DNA of 64,000 nucleotides, taken from assembly GCF_035083965.1 (NCBI RefSeq), contig NC_089731.1:4813001-4877000 (forward strand), written 5' to 3'. The notes below the pieces were generated by a model. That model saw only the letters and a program-made list of their open reading frames with translations. It ran no database searches and was not told where the DNA came from. Below are positions 44,855-54,900 of the stretch, one piece after another. Source of the DNA: Branchiostoma lanceolatum (lineage: Eukaryota > Chordata > Leptocardii > Amphioxiformes > Branchiostomatidae). A program made the translations under genes and the position numbers. How positions within the stretch are numbered: position 1 is the stretch's first letter; every line of letters starts with the position of its first letter.

Positions 44855-45055
44855 TCAGAACTTTTTACAGAGCTCTCTCTCCGAGAGTCGCTGCAAGAGC
44901 TGCTTCTTTGTCTTATTCCACTCCTCCTCGGCCGGTGATAGGCTAGTGCCCTTGTCGTCTTTCAGGGAGTCGGCTCCTTGGGGTGTATCGCTCTCATATT
45001 GGATGTCCAAGTCAATGTTGTCCTCATTGATAGCGGTAGTCTTAGATTCCGTCAT
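44855..45055 (-). CDS. Small acidic ORF of unknown function (66 aa)
   Basis: A single-exon frame starting MTESKTTAINEDNIDLDI and ending EEEWNKTKKQLLQRLSEREL CKKF. The composition looks protein-like: an acidic disordered N-terminal half and an amphipathic basic/Leu helix at the end (about 44-63). The ATG context is moderate (ATCATGA). I do not recognise the family. It could be a genuine micro-protein, the first exon of a longer gene, or a chance ORF. Confidence 0.4.
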   Translation of the reverse strand: MTESKTTAINEDNIDLDIQYESDTPQGADSLKDDKGTSLSPAEEEWNKTKKQLLQRLSERELCKKF

Positions 45056-45328
45056 GATTCGACTTCAAGGTTACGGTTTAGTTACACGAAAAGGACTAAA
45101 ACAGCATCCCTTCTCACTGAAACCATGCACAAGACAAGCTCTACTCGCTACCACGAAGGCTGCTCGGTTTTAATACAAGCGACTTCCTTGGTATTTTGAC
45201 ACGTCGTTTTTGACATTTTTATATTTGGGAGAGCTAGAGGCGAACTCCGGAACAGATTAGAGCTAGATAAGCAGCAGGACCTGGCGTCCACATGAAGTTC
45301 ACGTTATTACCTTATTTGGGCGACGCCC

Positions 45329-45340
45329 TCTCTATATATG

Positions 45341-45397
<57 letters not shown>
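45329..45397. repeat. TA microsatellite
   Basis: About 65 bp of almost pure TA dinucleotide, preceded by TATGTATG. It lies between the two small acidic genes. Confidence 0.95.
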
Positions 45398-45400
<3 letters not shown>

Positions 45401-45952
45401 AGTTAGGTATTAAGAGACAAGAGCCAATTAAGTTCAATATGGGAGGGAATGCATACCAGGCTCGAGTAATGATATAACACCAGCCACGTTGAGATGATTA
45501 CATTACTCAAGTATAGATAATTTCATTGTGCTGCGTCCTTGAATTGTTTTCTAACGTTACGTAACATTGAAATGGTTGTCAATATTACCTAAAAGATTGC
45601 AAAGGGCAACAAAGCCAACAGAATTAAGTGTATAGTTTACAAGACGGGCAAAAAAGGGTCAAAACTTGACGTTTTCTCAGATTGCACATGTCCGTGCGGC
45701 CGCTAAGCGGCGTTGCTGTACGGGCCAAAAAAACACCTGTTACCAACATGTTCAGACTCTATCTGTCAATACTTATTCCCGGGACAGTCAACTTTTGCTG
45801 AAAATTTTGCCTTCAAACTATTAAACAACATGGTTCCTGAATCATCTATAGCCGGATGTCCCTTTATTCTGACTTTTAATCAACACCCCAGACCCCCTAC
45901 AATCTCTATACTGTAGAACGGTCTGTCCCGGATATTCTATGACGTCATCAAG

Positions 45953-47635
45953 ATGGCGGAGGGTGACCATGGTAAAGGCGACGCCGGGCACCCGGACCAA
46001 AACAACGCCGAACATGCCGATATGATGGAGGTCGAGGCCGAGGAACCTGCGCCTGGCGGTGCAGATGGAAGCGGGGAACTGTCAGAGTTCGTCATGGCGC
46101 ACTACAACCAACAGCGGGTGAGGAATTTGGGTTGTTTTGTTTCGCGGGGGAGGCGTATGGAACGTAGTAGTGTAGTACAAATGTATAAGGTTTCACGGCC
46201 GGGCATTTTAAAGTCATATGCTTTGTAGATGTGTACAAAGTATTAACTTCTGAGCAACGTTTCCTGTGATCTATGTATATGGGGTGGTATGTATAATTGT
46301 CCACTATACGTAACAGCTGTATCAAATTCAAAACACATAAACACACCAACAAACACATTTAGTTTAAACACACACACATAACGTTATAACTGTTACATAT
46401 ACGAACATTAACACACGCGTAAACATTAACACACACACACACACACAGATTCAAATACATAGGCAAACGAACAAACAAACACACACTCATGGATACACAC
46501 ACACACACACACACACACATATGAATGCACATAAACAACACACACACACACACACACACACATACAAGCACATATACAAACACACATTCATGAACACACA
46601 CACACATTAACACACGAAAATTATCACGCACACACACACAAAATGAGTATGGCATGTCGTAGTTATGAACATCTTTAACCATGAGTTTTTCCCCTATATC
46701 AGGAGGAGGGCAGGTTCGAAGGAAACGATGACATCAGCGCAGAACGGACACAGAACTTCATGGAGAGGGCGCTGGCAGAGAGTCAGAGGTTAGAGACATG
46801 TCTTGTCTCACTAGGTGGTGCCATAGCGATTTCATCATATGGAGATCTGGGCACTCAAAACTGATGAGAGTGTGCAAGAAAATAATGTTGCCTTAGATAT
46901 GAAATCTAGATGGTCAGGAAAGTTTTACAGATGACTGGACACAATTAGAAGAAGTGATCTAGTCTTTGTTTTGTTCTTTCACATCTTTGATTTCGGAAGA
47001 CTATGCTCAGGCTCAAAATACATTTTTCTGCCAAGTCGTACTGGTATTGACTGATACTCATGTCAAAAAGATTATGATAGGAAACAATTAAAGGCAGTGC
47101 TTTCATTTCCAGGTAGGAGGAAAGCTGAAGATTTCAGCAGTAAACATACATGATTTTGAGTTGAAAGGTCCAAAAAGTTTCCTTTAGAGTTTCTGTTTGG
47201 TTTCCTTTGCCTGTGTCTGTCTGTGTGTCAACACGATAAGCCAAGAAGGCCTGGATGGATTGTTTTGATATTTGGTATGTGGGTAGGTCTTGATCATGAT
47301 GAGATTTAAAATGATTAGATTTTGGGCCCCCTAGCAACTTGTTATGGTACTGCAGCAGAATTAACTTCCGTTTTGATGTCTTTTGATCTCAAGATGGTCT
47401 CCAATTTGGAGTGGAAAATACTGCTCTTGTTACATGTACTTTATGAGTTTCTTAAGATTCCAGCAGTAATCTAAACCTCCTTGGTTCCAGGATGAGTGCG
47501 GAGGCTGCGAAGTCTGACCAGAAGAGACAGGACCTGTACAGGAGACTGGGCGTACCGGACATGGTCGACCTCACGCTCGAGCACGCATCCGAGGTCATGG
47601 TCACCATACAGAACGGGGACAGTCCATCACGCTAA
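45953..47635 (+). CDS. Small acidic protein of unknown family, three exons (131 aa)
   Basis: Exons 45953-46117, 46703-46788 and 47491-47635 join in frame with GT-AG introns. The N-terminal half (1-45) is Gly/Asp/Glu-rich and disordered. The region from LSEFVMAHYNQQREEGRF through ERTQNFMERALAESQRM to QKRQDLYRRLGVPDMVDL is predicted-looking helix with conserved-type charged pairs. The start has a strong context (AAGATGG) in a locally GC-rich stretch, and AATAAA follows the stop at about 47744. There is no signal peptide or membrane segment. The exon structure and codon use convince me it is a gene; I cannot assign a function. Intron 1 carries a CA-rich microsatellite. Confidence 0.7.
46365..46640. 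repeat. Interrupted CA/TG microsatellite in an intron
   Basis: Several CA runs of 12-24 bp separated by ATACAT/AACAAAC words. The long Cys/Val-rich frame on the minus strand is an artefact of the repeat. Confidence 0.9.
47185..47425 (+). repeat. Dispersed repeat, 'TGGTATGTGGG...TTTTGGGCCCCC' family, copy 2
   Basis: GATATTTGGTATGTGGGTAG, GATTTTGGGCCCCCTAG and TGGTACTGCAGCAGAA follow in the same order and spacing as at 3290-3545. It lies in the second intron of the 131-aa gene. Confidence 0.55.
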
Positions 47636-48961
47636 GCAGGGGCTTTCTAAACAGGAGTGCTGTGTAACAGTGTGTTCTCATAGTGTCAGCGAAGACCTTA
47701 CCCTTGGAAGCAGATTCTACAAAAAAGGGCTATTCAAACAATTTTGAATAAACCAAATTGAATGTAAATTCCAATTGGAAACCTTGGATTGTAGTACTAG
47801 TATTTGTACACATTGTCAACTAACCATGCACAACTGTAACTTGTCTGGCCATAATTTTACCCTCAGGAAGCCTTGAAATACCCCATTTCATAATGAAGTG
47901 TTTTTATATAACTAAGACTGCATCATTTGTGTAGTATTTTTGGCAACCCATTATTACAGACTGTATATACATATCAGTAATTCATACGTTTCTGGCTGTC
48001 ACATGGACAAATTGGATGAACAGTATGTTTTGTATGAAAATATGGGATGAGCTTTAAATGCTATTAGAAGTGTGACTTTGTTGTATCTGTGATGTAAATA
48101 TAATTTTTTTGTACATTCTGAAAGTTCTTCTACTCCTGGTATCTTTGTGTACTTTTGAAACTTTCTCACATTTTTCAAGAAAGGCAAACTCATTCTTTTC
48201 AAAAATATGTTTGTTTGTAATGTCAAATAACCATAGATGTTTAAGTCTAAGTGTTGTTGGTCCTTGTCTTTCAAAATTGAAGTGTACAATGTATGAACAA
48301 TGATGTATTTTTGTGTGCATGCTTCCCCATATGATAAAATTTCTACAATTGACTGGAAGAAATGTTGACTCCATTATCATTGTGGAAGACCAGAGATATC
48401 ACATTCATAAGACAACAAGAGATTAGTGAAGTTTGATATATACTTTTTTATTGGGAAGAGAAAATAAATACAAGGACTCTTTAAGTCTCCTATCATAGCT
48501 ATGGCACTTTCAGCTAACAAATAGCACACACTTCTAGATTCTCAATCAAACAATCCATTCCATACCACAGTAGTTGTTATAATACACAGCAGACCATCAC
48601 AAATGATTATCATAATCAATCAATTCAGTTGGCACCCTATATCACAAATTTACAAGAACTTTCAATATAATATCTATACAGCTCCAGTTAGCTTCCATCA
48701 ACTCCTTAAAGGCTTTTCAGCAAATATTCCCTTTCTTTTTAAGAAAGCACATAACAGTTTATTTCTTTGTGACCACATAGGGTATATTAACATTACAAAT
48801 TCACAATAGTCAATTATTTCATTGTACAATTTATATGATTTTATATCATTATACAGCTATGCAAATAGAGTACTACAAAAACATTCCCATTTCACACAAT
48901 CTCCTCTAAAATATAACTTTATATCCACAATATTTAACTATTTCAGAAATCTCTTTCCTTG

Positions 48962-51900
48962 TCAGGAGTACCAGATAAGTCTATCATCCCGTATGTTCCC
49001 TTTAGGTAGGGAGGAGTTGAATGGTTTCACTGTGGCATTGAAGTTGTAAAGCTTGATGACGTTAACGTGAGGAATGCTCGCACATTTCCCTTTCCTGACG
49101 TAGTCTGGGAGCTCGAGTTGGGTCAGGTTGGATGTGAAGTAGCCGTTGATCGCAAAGAATTTCTGTTTGAAAGGAAGATGAGACTATATCAGCACAAGAA
49201 ATCCCTCATTCAAGCGTAGGTATTATGATATATATCATCCACAAAGTGTGATTCAAGAAAAAAGTTGAGAGAGTTTTGAGTCCTCGAACAAAAAAAAATG
49301 TAACAACATCGATTCCAACCTCCAAATCCGGTATTCAAATTTTTGACAGCAGCGCAACTAGTGCACTAGAAACGCATTCTAAATGTTTTATGGAAGCCTG
49401 TGTGACAAAAGTAGAACCCTGTGTAATAACGAGATTTGTTGCCCTGTCTGGAACACCCGTATCGAACATTATCTTGGCCTAGGTATGACATAAACATATA
49501 AACACCAAAGTGATGAAAAGTACTGTGCATTGTTGAACCAAACCTTTTCAGCATTGTACAGCTCCACAAGGTTGGAGTAGACAGGCCAGTTGGGGCTGGG
49601 CTGGAACTTGGTGGTATTAACTGGGTCTGTGCTAAACTGGATTATACCCCATCTAACAACGCAAACACAAAGAATAACTTTAGATGTATAACTTATTGCT
49701 AAAACAATGAACAGTTACCTTACCTTAAAAGTTAGCACAGTTATAGCTCAAATAATCAACAGTTACCCTACCTTAGCACAGTTATCATCATGATAGAAAT
49801 TACCTGCATTAACAATTCATTCAATCCCTCAATCATATAAACAGACAATATATCACCATGAAGATATCTAGGTTTGTGTTGAATAGTCCTGTCTTTGATG
49901 AGAGCTACCTTAAAGAGACCAACGCACCTTAAAGAACCCACCGCACTTATCAAAAAGAGTATGGGCCTGTCACTGCACTGGTCAAAATACACTACTCTCT
50001 CCTAATTCTGCACAAATTTGGATTTACAATGTTGGGTAAAGATAGAGCTCAAAGGTAAAAGTAAAGGTAAAGCAGTCATCCTCAATTGAGGTGAAGCATG
50101 ATGCTTTTTCAAGTAGCTAGTGGTAGTAGTGCAATGCAAAGTCGCCATGGCACCGCCACGGCGCAATCCCTTACAACTTACGAATGCAATCCCTTACAAC
50201 ATGTCCGAGCTGGAGTCGACACTAGGATCGAACTCGGGCCCCAGGATCCACGGAATTTGATCCAGATGGCGAAGCAGCGGGGTTGTGTTTCCGCTTGCGC
50301 CATGGGGACATGTCGCAATCTCTCCTTATATACCTAAAAAAATCTCAATGCAGAAGTGATGCCCTCACCTTTCAGGTAGGTGCATGTTAATGGAGTGCTG
50401 AGGAGACCACACCCAATTATCTTCAGGTAAATCAGGTACCTGCAAAAAAAAGGCTCACGAAAATAAAAGTCATCGCAAGTATATTTTATTCACGGTGTAC
50501 TTTGAAGAACATGAAAGACATAAGTAGAATGAATTGTATACATTTAGCTATTTTCTAAAATAGCACAAACTTGGCTGCATGCAAGTCTGGCCATATTAAT
50601 CATAAAATCCTAATGATTTGTAACAACTCCATAATGCCAGCTGAGGAGTATAACATTTTGTTACCTTTTCATAATGGCCATCGACATTCTTTACATGCCA
50701 CTCCACCCTGGATGGACAAAAACATTTTTCAAACATTTACGATGAATTGAAAACAAATTATAAGAAGACAAAAATACAACAAAATAAGTTATGTCCTAGT
50801 GGTTGGTTGTGCAATATTAGAATCATCATATGTGCATTTTTCAAAAATTTATGATGGTTTAGAAACAAAATGTAAGATTACAAATATGGAACAACATAGT
50901 CATGTTCTATTGGTTCTTCTTATACAATATTAGAATCATCATATGTGCATTAATTCGTGGTGGAGAGGTCACAATAAAAACTGAAAAATTAAAAACAAAA
51001 ATAAAACCATGTGAAAGTTTCCAGATCTACAGTACAGCATCACCTGCTGAAGTTGATCCGCCATTGGTCGCCGTGTTTGGGCGGGGCCGTTGCCACGGTA
51101 CAGTCATGAATCATGTCCTTAAATGGAAGTGCCAATTCCACCATCCAGTACTTATCTAAAGGAAAAAAATTGAATATTGTTGAATAAATAGACTGTACAG
51201 TATAGTGAGTAAGTAAAGCAGTCATCCTCAATTGAGGTGAAGCATGATGCTTTTTCAAGTTGCAAAATACTTTTTCAATTATGTCATAATTATGAGACCG
51301 TCATTATTAAACAGTCATAACTTTTAAAGTTCAAATTTACCTGGCAACTTCAAGGTTCTGCCATCCAGTATGGTGGGCAATATTCATCTCACACAAACAC
51401 CCTACTTGTGAAGCACTCACTTGGTACTAGTGGATTGTTGACAGGTCCCTCCACAAAAGTTCCTGACTTCATTGTTGGCATCTCCCAACTACTGTTGGCA
51501 TTGCCTCCATTCAGGTAAGGCTGTACAGTGTGAACCAAACGAAAATCTTGTTTATCATACATTTAATACACTTAAACCTAACCATGTTGCCGAGTGATAC
51601 TTTTCTGGAAGAACCCTCATCTGGCATGATGTACAAATGTATAAACTTTATATTTGGTGTGTACTTCTGCGAGAAAGCAAAAATGTTTCCTTCAATTTTC
51701 ATGACACTTTTAAAAGGGTGTTTAACCTTCAGCATACTAAGGTAGCTGTTTGTCAACAGTTTTGTACTGGTTATGGCTTATGGGGCTAGGCAGCAGGAAG
51801 AAGGTTAATAAATTTAATCAATACAGGATGATATGAGCTACAACTGTAATGACACTCAAAATACTAAAAAGGTAATACGCTTTTATCCAAATCAGTGATA

Positions 51901-54900
51901 ATCATGTTATCAAATTACATCTCCAGATGACACAATTAGCTGAGCCTACCTTACTTAGCTCCAGGTCCCATGTTGTGTTGATTGCATTGATTTCAAACTC
52001 TTTGTAACTGAAAATCAGATTTGAATTGGATTATCCTTAGTTAGAATTGCGTTCAATCTTCTTCATTCTCTTTCAACATTAATGAAAAAATCACCAATGA
52101 ATATGGTATTTTGGGAGCATGCATGTATACATCAATTCTTCAGTGTTGTCCCTTTTCAACCTCCTTGCTAAAACCAAATGAATCTCAATACAGAACTCAT
52201 ACAGACTTGAATATATGCACAAGTGTAAACAAGCCCTTAGCAAAGAATAGTTTTCAGAGCTGGAACACTTGATACCGTAGTTTAAAGTATCATCTAAGAC
52301 TTGTACTGAATACTTACTGATGAGTGTTTCCATCTGGATCTGTGAACACCTTCAAAACAAAATATGAAGAAATATAACTTAGCTGCATTGTGAGTTGGCC
52401 TTGCAATTGTACACCAAAGTACTGAAAACGTACACAATATTGTCAATCTAGAGTAGTGTGCTACTGCTACATAATCAAATGCATTTGAATGTTTACATGT
52501 GTATCCTTCCTTTTCAAGTACACATTATACTAACTTTTACACATTACACATTTCATTTTGTCTATGTCTTAAATCTTATTTGCTTGCAAATACAATTAAC
52601 AGCCATATACCATTTGGCCTGGCCTCCACATGTACATATCCTTACAACTACTGACCTAGTATATGACTGTATGATGTAATGTCACCAACAACAAGAAGTA
52701 ATGGAACTGATTGTACAGCATTATTACTATTGCTAAAAATTTATATATATAGGCCTTCTTTGTAACACACCAACGTCTCTGCTATAATAACTTATATCTA
52801 AAAATTATACTTGCCTCAAAGTCATTGTCCTGGAATACTGCAAAAAATAAAGAAAAATAAACTTTAAGTTTAAACAAGAAATTTAAGCTTGTTCACACAC
52901 AATAACATTTAAGAAAATGCTGTGTCAAACAATATTCTGCACAAAATAGCTACCCGGCTAAGCAGCTATTGTCTTCACCCATTGTAGAGTCTAGGGACTA
53001 CAAAGGCCTACAGATAACTTAAGTAAATTCTCATGGGCCAGAACTTCCAGGCATGTGATGAAGAAAAGTGTGTCTTAACTTCAGAATTTTGAGAATTAAG
53101 ACAAATTTGACAAAACGTGATATTGCAGCCCCTGCACATATAATAATCACAGCTGTTTTAGAGTACAATAATCAATGCAAAAAGAAGAAAATCACTACAC
53201 TAAGACTTACTACTTTAACAGTATCACTTATGGAGAATAAATCCAAACTAAAAATGACCAAACTACAGATGACCTTCTCTTGATGCTGAATTCAGGTCAT
53301 GACTCTGAATTTAGATCATTGACTGCAGGTGACCTTTTGAAGACCCTGTCTCGAATTCATGTCATGACTCGTTTGTTTACCCTTTCATTGAGACTCAGGG
53401 CCATGTGCAGGTGATCCTTCCATAACAGGACATCACACTGCATGGTGCAGTAGATCAAAAACATAGCAGGGAAAACAAGAGAACCGTCAACATGCACGAT
53501 ACGGGACCCCAGAGCTCCAGGTTTTATCCTCAACTAATACATGTATACCCGGGTAGCTGAGCTAACTTTTAGCTAGCTGCCTGTGTTACAGTGTGTGTGA
53601 TCAATGGACTGAAGTAACTTCAAGCAAGCTGTGGATTGTTTTCAAGGTGGGAAATTCGCTTCTTTTGGGAACTTTCTTGCCATAAAAACAACAGACACAA
53701 GACATCCGGGGAGCTAAAATCCAGCCTACCATATTCCAGTTAACTTTGAGACTCCGAGATGGAGAAAACTATGTTTACACCGAGAAAACCATTTCTTGCC
53801 TCGGCACATGTTCCAGCAGTGGTGAAAACTGATAGTCTTTACCATAGTGAGCAAATTCAAAATGAGAAGTATGTACGAAAACTACGCTTTGGTGAGGAGG
53901 GGATAGAACAAGGTCAATTTTTGTACCCTGTTGGAGTTACAGTGTCCGTTGAAGGGGAGATCTTTATAGCTGACAGCGGCAACCAGAGAATCCAAGTCTT
54001 CACCCTGCAGGGGACATTTGTCCGCCAGTTCCCAACGGTCCTATCAGGTCGACAGAACATGCAACCGCATGACATGGCTTTGGATGGGGAGGGAAACCTG
54101 TGGGTGGTGGGGAACTCAATGTCTGCAAACTTTGCTGTGCGGTACAACAAACATGGCAAAGTGCTGAAGAAGATTGATCTGCAGTTCACAGTGTGGGAAA
54201 GGGGAGTCACTGTGGACACCAGGAGGAACCACATCCTCATCACACGAACCACAGGGGACTGGTACAACACACGTGCGGAAGTGCAGGTGTTCAGGCCAGA
54301 TGGGACATTAATAAAAACTTCATGTCGGCAGCAGGGGATGAGGTACCCTCAGAACATCACCGTGGACGGGAAAGGGAACATCCTTGTGACAGACTATGAA
54401 AATGCCTGTGTCTATGTGTACGATGAGGATGGACAGTTTCTGTTCCAGTTTGGAGGTGAGGGAAGTGGTGAGAGTCAGCTGCAGTACCCCCATGGCATCT
54501 GTACAGACAGGGCAGGTAACATCATCATGGCAGACAGTGAAAACGGCCGCGTGGAACTGTTTGACGAGACAGGAAAATTCCTCCAGCACATCGCTACAGA
54601 CATGCAAGAGCCATGGGCTGTTGCCATGGCAACACAGAGGCAGCTGGTAGTGACTGACGTTTTTGATGTTTCCGTTTCCGTTTTCCAAACCTTTGGAAAC
54701 CTTTCAAAGCTTTAGATACAGGAATTCCTTAAATGTACTGTCAAGTTTTGATGCCTTATATACTAGTACATGTAAGACTTACCAATTGGTTGTGTCATAT
54801 GGGTATCATCAGAATAAGACTGGTGAATAAGGCTGGTGCATAAGGCCATGTCTATTTGTTATATAAAGCCAAGCCAAAAGATATGTGAATTAGCTTTGGC

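Noticed and set aside
46359..46682. Cys/Val-rich minus-strand ORF
   Set aside because: It is the translation of an intronic CA microsatellite.
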